The position numbers and the translations under genes are program-made. DNA of 49,046 nt from Oscillospiraceae bacterium (GTDB taxonomy: Bacteria; Bacillota; Clostridia; Oscillospirales; Oscillospiraceae). The notes under the pieces are model-generated. The model was not told where the DNA came from. It saw only the letters and a program-made list of their open reading frames with translations, and made no database searches. How positions within the stretch are numbered: the stretch's first letter is position 1; each line of letters begins with the position of its first letter. This document shows, piece after piece, positions 7,171 through 16,362 of the stretch. The stretch covers positions 1-49,046 of the forward strand of contig JAFSHY010000059.1 of the NCBI GenBank assembly GCA_017440065.1, written 5' to 3'.

Positions 7171-8523
7171 TTATTTGCCGCAGAGAGCGGTGCCGTCCAG
7201 AAGGGCGAAGGCTTCCTCCAGGTATTCCTCCCGGATCAGCAGGCGGGCAAAGCGGCGCCTCGTGATGCGGATCAGATGCTTGGGCTCCGTCAGCGGTGTT
7301 TTAAAAAGGTCGTGCATCGCGATGCCGTCGTGGAAGAAGTACATCTCCGCAAAGGCTTCCTCAAGATTTTCTTCCCGAAAGAACGGCTCCTGTGCAAACC
7401 GCCGCAGGGCGGCGTGGAGCCGGTTCGCGTTTCTCCGTTCGGAGAAGCAGAAATAATCGCGGTAGGCGGGGAGGTTCAGATTGCTGAGCACGAGATAATT
7501 GACCCAGAAATTGTAGCGGTTCGCCAGCGGCTCAACGTCGGTGAAGTGGCGGATCAGCCTGCAGCATTCGGCAAGATCCCGGCGTTTCTGCGGATAGAAG
7601 GAAGAGTTCCGGCTCCGTTCCTGCAGGGTGGACTCCGCGTTCCAGATCAGCGCCTGCAGGATCATGTCTTCTTTATTATTAAAATAGTATGCGATGCCGC
7701 TGGGCTGGCAGTAGCAGAGCTCTCCCAGACGGGCGAAGGTGATATCATCGGGGCGATCCGCCTCCAGCAGACGGTTGATCTGACGGAAGACCTCCGTCTT
7801 CAGCGCGGGAATGCGGTCATCGGGGACGCGGTAGCGCGCTTCGGCGGCAGCCATGTCCGCGCAGGGGAAATCCTTGGGGAGGACGACCTTCCGGTACTGC
7901 GGCGTATAGAGTCCGTTCTTCAGAAAGGCGGCTTTGAGCCGCTCCTTTGCGTTGTGCAGGCGATCATCCCGCGCCCATATGGGGAAATTGAAGATCCGCG
8001 TGAGGGAAAAGGCGCTGTCGTAGAATTCGCCTTCCACAAAGGCATCGCGGAGCCGTGATTCCTCCAGAATACCGAGGGGGAGATAGGCCTCCAGCCGCCG
8101 GCGGTTGGTTTCCTGATCCAGCCGGATCTTCCGGCTGAGGTCTTCGCTGAATTCGGAGCGGAGCGGGGCATTGCTGATGAGGAAATAGTTGTTCAGCAGA
8201 TGGGGCTTGGACTTCTGTTCGGAGGCGGCGAAAAAGCAGTCGATCTCGCGGCAGAACCGCTCCACGGGCGGCAGCTTTTCAATGCCCTCGCGGAGCACGG
8301 GCAGATAAACGGTGTCGGCCGTCTGCATATGCTCCTGCGTGAACTGCTGCAGCATATCCATTTTATTATTAAAATAGTATGCCACGCTGTTGGGCTGGCA
8401 GCCAAGGCGCTTCGCGATCTTGCCGAAGGTGATATCCGTCATATTGTGCGTGTCCATCAGCGCTTCGATCTGCTCAAAGATCCTGCGCTTGGCCGCGCTT
8501 GTCCGCTCTTCTGACCGTTTCAT
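7171..8523 (-). CDS. tandem double-TetR transcriptional regulator
   Basis: A 450-residue protein made of two full-length TetR-like units. Residues 31-60 and 261-290 are clear repeats of one another (CQPNSVAYYFNNKMDML versus CQPSGIAYYFNNKEDMI), giving a period of 230 residues. Each is the helix-turn-helix of a TetR domain followed by a helical ligand-binding region. Ordinary TetR proteins are about 200 residues and dimerise; this one may act as a covalent pseudo-dimer. ATG 8523 has AAGGAGGG seven bases upstream. It is divergent from the peptide transporter, and near-identical operator sequences lie over both promoters, so it probably regulates itself and the transporter. The ligand is unknown, possibly a peptide or amino acid. 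Confidence 0.85.
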   Translation of the reverse strand: MKRSEERTSAAKRRIFEQIEALMDTHNMTDITFGKIAKRLGCQPNSVAYYFNNKMDMLQQFTQEHMQTADTVYLPVLREGIEKLPPVERFCREIDCFFAASEQKSKPHLLNNYFLISNAPLRSEFSEDLSRKIRLDQETNRRRLEAYLPLGILEESRLRDAFVEGEFYDSAFSLTRIFNFPIWARDDRLHNAKERLKAAFLKNGLYTPQYRKVVLPKDFPCADMAAAEARYRVPDDRIPALKTEVFRQINRLLEADRPDDITFARLGELCYCQPSGIAYYFNNKEDMILQALIWNAESTLQERSRNSSFYPQKRRDLAECCRLIRHFTDVEPLANRYNFWVNYLVLSNLNLPAYRDYFCFSERRNANRLHAALRRFAQEPFFREENLEEAFAEMYFFHDGIAMHDLFKTPLTEPKHLIRITRRRFARLLIREEYLEEAFALLDGTALCGK

Positions 8524-8563
8524 CTGTCAGCCCTCCTTTTTTACGAATAAAGTTTACGGAATG

Positions 8564-8592
8564 ATTATAGCACAAGTGGCATTGTTGTACAA
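8564..8592 (-). promoter_or_regulatory. promoter of the double-TetR gene
   Basis: On the minus strand TTGTAC (8587-8592), 17 bases, TATAAT (8564-8569). The spacer and the -35 contain the 11-bp operator candidate at 8579-8589. Confidence 0.75.
8579..8589 (-). promoter_or_regulatory. operator candidate, copy 1
   Basis: Contains GCATTGTTGTA in plus orientation. The exact reverse complement occurs at 8667-8677, inside the divergent promoter, and four further flanking bases (ATTC) also match after a short gap. Each copy sits 7-9 bases upstream of its own -10 element. Confidence 0.6.
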
Positions 8593-8661
8593 TATTCAAG
8601 AGGGAATCATGCGAGGATACGTGAAAATTGGCGGATAATATCGGAAGTTACAGTTTTTGAA

Positions 8662-8690
8662 TGGCATACAACAATGCGTAGTGCTATCAT
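8662..8690 (+). promoter_or_regulatory. candidate promoter of the peptide transporter operon
   Basis: TATCAT (8685-8690) lies in GTGCTATCAT, nearly the same as GTGCTATAAT of the divergent promoter. The -35 position (TGGCAT, 8662-8667) is weak. The transcript would have a leader of about 80 bases. Confidence 0.5.
8667..8677 (+). promoter_or_regulatory. operator candidate, copy 2
   Basis: TACAACAATGC, the exact reverse complement of copy 1, placed in the spacer of the transporter promoter. The two copies face outward, one per divergent promoter. Confidence 0.6.
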
Positions 8691-8779
8691 AGATTAACAA
8701 ATTTAATGCGATAAATCGGTAAAATCAGAAAGAAACCCAAACGGGTGAAAAACCGCGCAGGAAAGGGGAATGTGACAGG

Positions 8780-9712
8780 ATGAGCAAATATGTGATCAGA
8801 AGACTGCTTCTGATGATCCCGACCATGATCGCTGTCATTTTCATCGTCTTCAGTATATTGTCGTTTATTCCCGGTGACCCGGGCCGAATGATCCTCGGCA
8901 TCGCGGCGCCGCAGGAAGCGGTGGATATGTTCAACCATAACCTTGGCCTGGACAGACCCTTTATTGTACGCTTCCTGGACTATGTCGGCGGTATTTTCCT
9001 GCGGTTCGACTTCGGCGAATCCTACCGCAACAGCATCCCCGTCATCGATGAGATCATGATGCGCTTCCCCACGACCTTCCGTCTGGCGGTGTTCGGCGTG
9101 ATCTCCGTGGTGATCCTCGGTGTGCCGCTGGGCATTCTGGCAGCCATCCGCCGCTCCACCATCACCGATGCCTCCATCACCGTCTATGCCATGTTCCTCA
9201 CGGCCATCCCCGGCTTCTGGTTCGGCATGATCCTGATGTACTTCTTCGCGCTGAAGCTGAAGTGGGTTCCCGTTTTCGGCGTATCGGAGTGGAAGGGCTA
9301 CATCCTGCCCATCATCACCATGGCGGTGCCCGGCTCCTCCGGTCTGATCCGTCTGACCCGTGTTACCATGCTGGAAACGGTCAATCAGGAGTACATCAAA
9401 ACAGCCCGTGCCAAGGGAGCGCCCGAAGCCATCGTCATCTGGAAGCATGCCCTCAAGAACGCGGTGCTGCCCATCATCAATTCCATCGGCCTTTCCTTCA
9501 GCGGTCTGCTGGGCGGCACGGTGGTCATTGAAACCATCTTCTCCATTGAAGGCATCGGCAAATATATCATGACCTCCATCGGCGCCCGCGATATCCCCGC
9601 GGTCATGGCCTGTACGATCATCCTTGCGGGCATCTTCTGCGTGATCGTTCTGCTGATCGACCTCATTTATGCCTTTATCGATCCGCGCATCCGCGCGAAA
9701 TTCTCTTCCTGA
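8780..9712 (+). CDS. dppB: oligopeptide/dipeptide ABC transporter permease (DppB type)
   Basis: A 310-residue inner-membrane protein with about six membrane helices. It has the short N-terminal helix typical of DppB/OppB (YVIRRLLLMIPTMIAVIFIV) and the EAA loop that contacts the ATPases (residues near 205-220: YIKTARAKGAPEAIVIWKHA). It forms half of the translocation channel for imported peptides. ATG 8780 is used, with a purine-rich GGAAAGGGG somewhat far upstream. It is the first gene of the transporter operon, followed after 11 bases by dppC. Confidence 0.92.
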   Translation: MSKYVIRRLLLMIPTMIAVIFIVFSILSFIPGDPGRMILGIAAPQEAVDMFNHNLGLDRPFIVRFLDYVGGIFLRFDFGESYRNSIPVIDEIMMRFPTTFRLAVFGVISVVILGVPLGILAAIRRSTITDASITVYAMFLTAIPGFWFGMILMYFFALKLKWVPVFGVSEWKGYILPIITMAVPGSSGLIRLTRVTMLETVNQEYIKTARAKGAPEAIVIWKHALKNAVLPIINSIGLSFSGLLGGTVVIETIFSIEGIGKYIMTSIGARDIPAVMACTIILAGIFCVIVLLIDLIYAFIDPRIRAKFSS

Positions 9713-9723
9713 GAGGTGACGAT

Positions 9724-10593
9724 GTGAACAATACAGCAAAAAAACAGAGTCAGTTCCGGGAATTCTGGCGGATCTTCTTCCAGAATAAGCCTGCCGTGGT
9801 CGGCCTTGTGATCGTCATCCTGCTGATGCTGATGGTCGTCTTCGCAGAGCAGATCGTGCCGGAAAAACTGGCCTTTGAGCAGCATATCACCAAGGCTGCC
9901 CGTATGCAGCCGCCCTCCAAAGAGCATATTTTCGGCACGGATCATCTGGGCCGCGACCTCTTCGCCCGCGTGATCCACGGCGGCCGCTACTCCCTCACCG
10001 TCGGCTTTATCCCCACCATCGTCGCCATGCTCGGCGGCATGCTGCTGGGCGCCTGCGCCGCCTATTTCGGAGGCGCGGTGGAAAATCTCATCATGCGCAT
10101 CTGCGATGTCTTCGCCTGCATCCCCGGCACGCTGCTGACCCTGTCCTTCGCGGCAGTCCTCGGCGCCGGTATGGATAATATGATGGTGGCCATCACCATC
10201 ACAGCCATCCCCGGCTGTACGCGCTTTGTCCGTTCGATCATTCTGAACATCGTGGAGCAGGATTACATGGAGGCCGCCAGAATGTGCGGCAGCAGCAGCT
10301 TCCGCATTATGACGCGCCATGTGCTGCCCAATGCCATGGGCCCGCTGATCATGTCCACGGTCTCTTCCATTGCCGGCATGATCATGATGGGCGCCGGCCT
10401 GAGCTTCCTCGGCATGGGCGTTCAGCCTCCCAACCCGGAATGGGGCTATATGCTTTCCGAATCGAGAGACTATATGTACCGCGCACCCCACCTCTTCATC
10501 ATTCCCGGTATCTTCATCATGGTCTCCATTCTGGCATTCAACCTGACAGGCGACGGCCTGCGTGACGCACTGGATCCGAAGCTGCGCCGCTGA
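9724..10593 (+). CDS. dppC: oligopeptide/dipeptide ABC transporter permease (DppC type)
   Basis: A 289-residue partner permease. It shows the DppC/OppC N-terminal extension with the FGTDHLGRDLFARVIHGGR signature (about residues 70-90) and an EAA loop (DYMEAARMCGSSSFRIMTRH). It starts at GTG 9724, since the ATG at 9722 is out of frame and AGAGGTG lies just upstream. It pairs with DppB to form the channel. Confidence 0.92.
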   Translation: MNNTAKKQSQFREFWRIFFQNKPAVVGLVIVILLMLMVVFAEQIVPEKLAFEQHITKAARMQPPSKEHIFGTDHLGRDLFARVIHGGRYSLTVGFIPTIVAMLGGMLLGACAAYFGGAVENLIMRICDVFACIPGTLLTLSFAAVLGAGMDNMMVAITITAIPGCTRFVRSIILNIVEQDYMEAARMCGSSSFRIMTRHVLPNAMGPLIMSTVSSIAGMIMMGAGLSFLGMGVQPPNPEWGYMLSESRDYMYRAPHLFIIPGIFIMVSILAFNLTGDGLRDALDPKLRR

Positions 10594-10637
10594 TGCGGTC
10601 GGCTTAAGATAAAAAACACAAGCAAGGAGAAAAGAAT

Positions 10638-12263
10638 ATGAAAAAGATCATTGCCATGCTTCTGGCGCTCCTCATGCTGGTCTCTCTGATGACCGCCTGC
10701 GGCGCTAAGAAGGAAGACGCACCTGCCGCGGATGCTCCCGCTGCCGATGCTCCCGCTGAAGCCCCTGCCGAGGATATCCTCGACACCGACCTCGGCTCCG
10801 CCCCTGTCTCTCCCGAAGCGGAAGACGCCCCCGAGGCCAGCACCGCCCGTACTGACCTGGTCCTCGCCACCACCGTTCCCATGGACGGCTGCGATCCCCA
10901 CTTCAACACCTCCACTGCCAACGGCACCGCCATCAACCTGGTCTATGAGACTCTGGTCCTGGTCGACCAGCAGGTCAATGTCACTCCTCTGCTGTGCGAG
11001 AAGTACGACATCCTGGAAGAAGGCCTTGTCTATGAGTACAAGCTGAAGCAGGGCGTCAAGTTCCACAACGGCGAAGAGATGAAGGCTTCCGACGTTGTCT
11101 ACTCCTTCACCCGTGCCCAGCAGGCTCCCGGCATGTATGCCAACGTTGCCCTCATCGAGTCCATCGAGGCTGTTGACGAGTACACCGTCCGCATCAAGCT
11201 GATCCAGCCCTATGCTCCCTTCTATCATCTGGTCGGCAATGTTGCCATCGTTTCCGAAAAGGCCGCTACCGAAGCAGGCGATGCTTTCGCTACCGAGCCC
11301 TGCGGCACCGGCGCTTTCACCATCTCCGAATGGACTGCCGAAAAGATCTCCTTCACCCGTTTTGAAGATTACCACGGCGAAACTCCCAAGCTCGAGACCA
11401 TCACCGTTTCCACCGTTTCCGATGCGGCCACCGCTCTGATGGCCTTCGAAGCCGGCGACCTGGACTACATCGGCGTTCCCAACTCCGACGTTGAGCGCCT
11501 CACCAACACCGGCCTTTACAACATGGTCATGGTTGCCAGCAACAATACCACCTACATCACCTTCAACAACCAGGTCGCTCCCTTTGACGATGTCCGCGTC
11601 CGTCAGGCCATTGCCTACGCCATCAACAAGGAAGAGATCCTGCTGGGCGCCTGCGAAGGCTACGGCTACATCGCCGAAACCATCGGTAACCCCGACTATA
11701 CGCTGGGTCTGCCCGATGTGGAAGATGTTGTCACCTATGAGCAGAACCTCGAAACTGCCAAGCAGCTGCTGGCCGAAGCCGGCTACGCTGACGGCCTGGA
11801 TCTGGGCAAGATGATGGTCATGGCCGGTTCTGACGAATTCTCCCTGACCGCTGAAATTATGAAGAGCCAGCTGGAAGCCGTCGGCATCACCTTCGAAGTC
11901 CAGCTGACTGAGCCCTCCTCCTTCGTTGCGGACGCCATCACCGGCAACTACGGCATCGCCATCATGGGCATCACCCTCGGCATCGATATGGCCGAGCATG
12001 AAATGGCCTATGTTACCGCCGGTATCGACCAGCTGAACCTGCCCAGATTCTCCAACGAGCGCGTTGACGAACTGTTTGGTCTTGCCATGGTCGAGACCGA
12101 TCAGGCCAAGCGTGACGAATACTACGCAGAAGTTGTGAACATCGTTGCCGAGCAGGCCGCGATCGTTCCTCTGAGCTATTCTGTTTCCGTCATTGCTGCT
12201 GATCCCGCTCTGATCTTTGATCCCATCCTGCCCGTCAGAACCTGGTACTGGGCTGCTGAATAA
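10638..12263 (+). CDS. peptide-binding lipoprotein (family 5 solute-binding protein)
   Basis: A 541-residue extracellular receptor. It has a lipoprotein signal peptide (MKKIIAMLLALLMLVSLMTAC) with lipobox cysteine C21. A repetitive Ala/Pro/Asp linker (about 28-60) comes next, then a family 5 solute-binding domain. The family segment LKQGVKFHNGEEMKASDVVYSF (about residues 135-156) is clear. It captures peptides for the adjacent DppBC channel; a function in cell-wall peptide uptake is inferred from the downstream enzymes. AAGGAG lies at proper spacing before ATG 10638. Its codon use is noticeably more biased (GCC/GCT, CTC, TCC) than that of its neighbours, suggesting high expression. Confidence 0.93.
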   Translation: MKKIIAMLLALLMLVSLMTACGAKKEDAPAADAPAADAPAEAPAEDILDTDLGSAPVSPEAEDAPEASTARTDLVLATTVPMDGCDPHFNTSTANGTAINLVYETLVLVDQQVNVTPLLCEKYDILEEGLVYEYKLKQGVKFHNGEEMKASDVVYSFTRAQQAPGMYANVALIESIEAVDEYTVRIKLIQPYAPFYHLVGNVAIVSEKAATEAGDAFATEPCGTGAFTISEWTAEKISFTRFEDYHGETPKLETITVSTVSDAATALMAFEAGDLDYIGVPNSDVERLTNTGLYNMVMVASNNTTYITFNNQVAPFDDVRVRQAIAYAINKEEILLGACEGYGYIAETIGNPDYTLGLPDVEDVVTYEQNLETAKQLLAEAGYADGLDLGKMMVMAGSDEFSLTAEIMKSQLEAVGITFEVQLTEPSSFVADAITGNYGIAIMGITLGIDMAEHEMAYVTAGIDQLNLPRFSNERVDELFGLAMVETDQAKRDEYYAEVVNIVAEQAAIVPLSYSVSVIAADPALIFDPILPVRTWYWAAE

Positions 12264-12306
12264 CATTTAATTACATTGCTGCTGACCGCAGCCGGAGTGA
12301 ATCACG

Positions 12307-13305
12307 ATGAAGAAAGATGTACCGATTTTACAAGTAAATAACCTCAAAACATATTTCAACACTCCCAGAGGCGTTCTGAAGGCCGTCGATGATGTGTCCT
12401 TTTATCTGAATCGCGGCGAAACTCTGGGCATCGTGGGCGAATCCGGCTGCGGCAAAAGCGTGACCTGTAATTCCGTCATGCGGCTGGTACAGACGCCTCC
12501 CGGCGAATATGCCGGCGGCGAGATCCTCTTCGACGGGCAGGATGTTCTCAAAATGCCCAAGAAGAAGCTGCTGGAGCTGCGCGGCAGCCGCATCGCCATG
12601 ATCTTTCAGGAGCCTATGGCTGCCCTGAACCCCGTCTACACCATCGGCGATCAGATGCGCGAAGCGCTGCGCCTGCACATGACCATCAGCAAGCGCGAAG
12701 CCGATGAGCGGGTGCTGGAACTGCTGAAGCTGGTTCGTATCCCCAATGCGGAGAAGATCATGCGCAGCCATCCCTTCACGCTTTCCGGCGGTATGCGTCA
12801 GCGTGTCGTCATCGCCATGGCCATGGCCTGCGAACCGGATATTCTGATCGCGGACGAACCCACCACGGCGCTGGACGTCACCATTCAGGCGCAGATCCTG
12901 AATCTGATGAAAAAGCTGAAGGAAGAGCGGAATACCTCCATCCTCTTCATCACCCATGACCTCGCCGTCATTTCCGAATGCGCCGACCGCGTCATGGTCA
13001 TGTATGCCGGCAAGGTTTGCGAATCGGCTCCTACCAAGGAGCTGATCCGCAATGCCTGCCATCCCTATACCGTCGGTCTCATCGGCTCCAAGCCCAATCC
13101 CAAGGAAATGGGCAGCCGCCTGCGGACCATTCCCGGCAATGTGCCCTCTCTGCTGAAGAAGCCCTCCGGCTGCCCCTTCCACCCCCGCTGCAGCGAATGC
13201 ACCGGCCGGTGCAAGGAGGAATTCCCGCCCGTCACGGAGATCGCGCCCGGTCATACCGTGGCCTGCTGGAAATACGTAAAACAGGAGGATGGCAGCCATG
13301 AGTGA
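12307..13305 (+). CDS. dppD: peptide ABC transporter ATP-binding protein (DppD type)
   Basis: A 332-residue ATPase with Walker A GESGCGKS (about 39-46), signature LSGGMRQR (about 160), Walker B ILIADEPTT (about 180) and an H-loop (ITHDLAV). The C-terminal oligopeptide-transporter domain has a cysteine cluster (CPFHPRCSECTGRC), which in DppD/OppD-type proteins can bind an Fe-S cluster. It powers uptake together with DppF. Its last eight bases overlap the next gene. Confidence 0.94.
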   Translation: MKKDVPILQVNNLKTYFNTPRGVLKAVDDVSFYLNRGETLGIVGESGCGKSVTCNSVMRLVQTPPGEYAGGEILFDGQDVLKMPKKKLLELRGSRIAMIFQEPMAALNPVYTIGDQMREALRLHMTISKREADERVLELLKLVRIPNAEKIMRSHPFTLSGGMRQRVVIAMAMACEPDILIADEPTTALDVTIQAQILNLMKKLKEERNTSILFITHDLAVISECADRVMVMYAGKVCESAPTKELIRNACHPYTVGLIGSKPNPKEMGSRLRTIPGNVPSLLKKPSGCPFHPRCSECTGRCKEEFPPVTEIAPGHTVACWKYVKQEDGSHE

Positions 13306-14290
13306 TGTCCTGCTCAAAGCCGAGCATCTCAAAAAATACTTTCCCATCAAGGGCGGTATGCTACAGCGTACCGTCGGTCATGTCCATGCCGTGGACGATG
13401 TCTCTCTGGAGATCCGCCGCGGCAAGGTGCTGGGCCTCGTCGGCGAATCCGGCTGCGGCAAGTCCACCACCGCCCGTGTCATGACCAATCTGATCCCGCC
13501 CACCTCCGGTACTGTTACCTTTGACGGCGAGGATCTGCTCACGAAAGACAAGGCGCTGGCGAAAAAGCTGCGCCGTCAGATCAATATGGTCTTTCAGGAT
13601 CCCTTCGGATCGCTCGATCCCCGCATGAACGTGGCGGAGCTGGTCGGCGAGCCGATGGTGGCCTACAATCTGGTCAAAAACAAAAAGGAAATGACGGAAC
13701 GGGCCGTGGAACTCATTGAGAAGTGCGGCCTCTTTGCCGATCAGATCTACCGCTTCCCCCATCAGTTCTCCGGCGGTCAGCGGCAGCGCATCTGCATTGC
13801 CAGAGCGCTGGCGGCCAATCCCTCCTTCGTGGTGTGCGATGAGGCCGTATCCGCCCTGGACGTTTCCATTCAGGCGCAGATCATCAATCTGCTCTGCGAT
13901 CTGAAGGACGAGATGGGACTTACCTACCTCTTTATCTCTCATGACCTGAGCGTGGTTCGCTTCATCTGCGATGATGTGGCGGTCATGTATCTGGGTCAGG
14001 TGGTGGAGAAAGCGGAAAAGAACGAACTCTTCGACCATCCTCTCCACCCGTATACACAGGGCCTCCTCGATGCCGCTCCCGTCTTTGACGCGGAAGAGCA
14101 GAAGGATCGCCTGCTGCTGGAAGGCGACATTCCTTCGCCCTCCAATCCCCCCAAGGGCTGCCGGTTCCATACGCGCTGCCCCTATGCCACAGAGCGCTGC
14201 GCCATGGAAGAGCCGGAACTGCGCGAAGTCCTGCCCGGTCATTTCGTCCGCTGCTTTGAGGCAAAAGCCGATGTTCCGGAGCATGCTTGA
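13298..14290 (+). CDS. dppF: peptide ABC transporter ATP-binding protein (DppF type)
   Basis: A 330-residue ATPase. It has Walker [10 protein letters not shown], signature [15 protein letters not shown], Walker [12 protein letters not shown] and the C-terminal peptide-transporter domain with cysteines ([14 protein letters not shown]). ATG 13298 is chosen because AGGAGG (13283-13288) lies nine bases before it; an ATG three codons upstream touches that site. It overlaps dppD by eight bases, indicating translational coupling. No terminator follows, and the promoter of the enzyme operon begins within its stop codon. Confidence 0.94.
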   Translation: MSDVLLKAEHLKKYFPIKGGMLQRTVGHVHAVDDVSLEIRRGKVLGLVGESGCGKSTTARVMTNLIPPTSGTVTFDGEDLLTKDKALAKKLRRQINMVFQDPFGSLDPRMNVAELVGEPMVAYNLVKNKKEMTERAVELIEKCGLFADQIYRFPHQFSGGQRQRICIARALAANPSFVVCDEAVSALDVSIQAQIINLLCDLKDEMGLTYLFISHDLSVVRFICDDVAVMYLGQVVEKAEKNELFDHPLHPYTQGLLDAAPVFDAEEQKDRLLLEGDIPSPSNPPKGCRFHTRCPYATERCAMEEPELREVLPGHFVRCFEAKADVPEHA

Positions 14291-14340
14291 CAGCAGTATG
14301 ATCTTATGGTAGCATATATATGATCCAATTGGAGCATATA
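14287..14340 (+). promoter_or_regulatory. promoter plus palindromic operator of the enzyme operon
   Basis: TTGACA (14287-14292), 17 bases, TAGCAT (14310-14315), followed by a 24-bp palindrome (14317-14340; arms TATATGATC and GAGCATATA, one mismatch, core CAATTG). Promoter words, spacing and palindrome are repeated before the ribbon-helix-helix regulator gene (25531-25584). The operator lies just downstream of the -10, a repressor position. Confidence 0.75.
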
Positions 14341-14419
14341 TAAACCAACTCAGAAAATAGAGACCCGCATCCTGCACGGCAGGTACGGATCTGCGCGTAT
14401 TCAGAAAGGAAGCTTTACC

Positions 14420-16297
14420 ATGAATCAACTCGAAGAACGCCTGCAGCCTCTGTTCCGTAAGCGCTTCAATCCGGAGGTTTCCTCCGTCTCTTACGCAATC
14501 ATGGTCGGCGGTGAGATCATTGCCAAGGATTCCTTCGGCAAAAATGAAAAGCACGCCGGCACCTATAACATCGGTTCCATCTCCAAGGTCTATACCACCG
14601 TTGCCGTCATGCAGCTGGTGGAAAAGGGCCTCGTGGATCTGGATACTCCCGTTTGCGAATACCTGCCGAAATTCAAAATGGCAGATGAACGATATAAAAA
14701 GATCACCGTTCGGCATTGTCTGAACCATGCCAGCGGCCTGCCCGGCAGCCAGTTCCGGATGCTTTCCGAAACCACGCCCCGCAGACATTATTATGAGGAT
14801 GTCTACCGCTATCTGGAGCATGCCGTCCTTCATAATGATCCCGGCCTCTTCTGCGTTTACTGCAATGATGGCTTCACGCTGGCCGAAATGGTGGTTTCCG
14901 CGCTGACCGGCGAGGAATTCAGCGCCTATTGCCGCGATCATATCACCGAGCCCATCGGCGCAAGCTCCACCCGTCAGCCCACCTGCAAGAATACCGATTA
15001 CCCCCACACCGCCATCGTCGGCCATCCCGATGAGGATATGGGTGCGGAGGGCGCCGGCGGTCTGCGCACCACGATGGAAGACCTCTGCAAGTTCGGTCAG
15101 CAGTTCCTTGGCGAATCTGCCATCATTTCCGAAGCAAGCAAGGCAGAAATGGGCAAGCGTCAGGGCATCCCCTTCTTCGGTGATTTCTTTGAAGAATCCC
15201 TGCTCTATGGCCTCGGCTGGGATTGCGTGGAATATACCCATTCCGAATATGACCTTGGTGAGCATGTGCTCGTGAAGGGCGGCGGCACCGTCCAGTTCGG
15301 TTCCCGCCTGATCGTCATTCCCAAGTATGATGCCGTTCTTGCCATCTCTGCCACCGTCGACTGCAAGGGCGGTGTGGAAGATACCGTGCTGGCGCTGTTT
15401 GCCCGGGCTATGGCGGATCGCGGGGTCAATATCTATAAGAACTATGAGACCATCCCTGAGGATTGGAAGCGCTTTGAAGGTGTCTATGTGACCGCCGGCA
15501 AGATGCTGGAAGCCAAGTTCGATGGCGCGTTTGCCTCCGTGAATATGGTCTCTCTCGACGGCAAGTCCGTCCCCGCTTATCCCGAAATGGGCAACTGCAA
15601 GGGTGAATTTGCGGTTCAGCCCGGTCACGGCATCACCTTCCGCACACTGAACGGTGTGGATTATCTGATGGGCGTGACTCACGGTGTCCCCGCCACCCTC
15701 GGCATCAAGGCAGAGCAGCTGACCTTTGAAGCGCTGCCCGAAAGCTGGAAGCAGCTGTTCGGAAAGAAGTATATCATCCGGAATCTGCTGGTCGATGATC
15801 TCATTGGCGCGCAGGTCTATAACGGTGTCAACTTCGTTCCCGTGGAGCGGTTCCCCGATGCCGTCGGTGTCAGCATCGCGTCCGCGCAGCTGGAGCATCC
15901 CGCCCCTGCCATGGAATATCTGATGACGCCCTATGTGAACGGCGAGCTGCGGGAGAATGTGATCGTTGGCAAGCTGCAGCTGCCCTATATGGCCTCCCGC
16001 GATCAGATCTCCATGTGGTTCTATGAAGAAAACGGCGTTTCTTACATGGAAGCCAGCGGCTATACCTACCAGGAGGTCTCCACGCTGGAAGCTTACGAGG
16101 GTCAGGCCTTTGCCGAAGTGACCGAGGTGGATGGCATCAACCAGACCTATGTGCTGGGCGAAAAGCTGGAGACGCTGCCCGAAATTCCCGAAGGCCGCCG
16201 CCTTGTGATCTTCAATGACACACTGTCTATCGTCTATGACAGCCTCTTCTCAAAAGAATACAAGCCCGTGGAAACCGGATACATTGCTTTGATCTGA
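14420..16297 (+). CDS. beta-lactamase-fold serine hydrolase (long form)
   Basis: A 625-residue protein with an N-terminal class C beta-lactamase/D-aminopeptidase-type domain and a long C-terminal extension. Catalytic motifs are S53-I-S-K56 and Y148-C-N150; the third motif region reads VKGGGT. No signal peptide is present, so it should act in the cytoplasm. Relatives cleave D-amino acid-containing peptides, amides or esters; true antibiotic resistance is unlikely. It is the most divergent of the four hydrolases in this block and about 120 residues longer. AAAGGAAG precedes ATG 14420. A hairpin terminator follows, so it may be expressed more strongly than the genes downstream. Confidence 0.85.
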   Translation: MNQLEERLQPLFRKRFNPEVSSVSYAIMVGGEIIAKDSFGKNEKHAGTYNIGSISKVYTTVAVMQLVEKGLVDLDTPVCEYLPKFKMADERYKKITVRHCLNHASGLPGSQFRMLSETTPRRHYYEDVYRYLEHAVLHNDPGLFCVYCNDGFTLAEMVVSALTGEEFSAYCRDHITEPIGASSTRQPTCKNTDYPHTAIVGHPDEDMGAEGAGGLRTTMEDLCKFGQQFLGESAIISEASKAEMGKRQGIPFFGDFFEESLLYGLGWDCVEYTHSEYDLGEHVLVKGGGTVQFGSRLIVIPKYDAVLAISATVDCKGGVEDTVLALFARAMADRGVNIYKNYETIPEDWKRFEGVYVTAGKMLEAKFDGAFASVNMVSLDGKSVPAYPEMGNCKGEFAVQPGHGITFRTLNGVDYLMGVTHGVPATLGIKAEQLTFEALPESWKQLFGKKYIIRNLLVDDLIGAQVYNGVNFVPVERFPDAVGVSIASAQLEHPAPAMEYLMTPYVNGELRENVIVGKLQLPYMASRDQISMWFYEENGVSYMEASGYTYQEVSTLEAYEGQAFAEVTEVDGINQTYVLGEKLETLPEIPEGRRLVIFNDTLSIVYDSLFSKEYKPVETGYIALI

Positions 16298-16303
16298 AAA
16301 CAC

Positions 16304-16340
16304 AAACGGCGCCGTCCGAAACAACGGACGGCGCCGTTTT
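16304..16340 (+). terminator. terminator-like hairpin inside the enzyme operon
   Basis: AAACGGCGCCGTCCG (16304-16318) pairs with CGGACGGCGCCGTTT, followed by one more T and CC. No promoter is visible between it and the next start codon 22 bases on, so it probably gives partial termination and lowers downstream expression. Confidence 0.75.
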
Positions 16341-16362
16341 CCATAAGTTAGGAGCGTTCGCT

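Noticed and set aside
13361..15898. Minus-strand frame of 845 codons across dppF and the first hydrolase
   Set aside because: It spans a promoter and two well-supported genes on the other strand and shows no family pattern.
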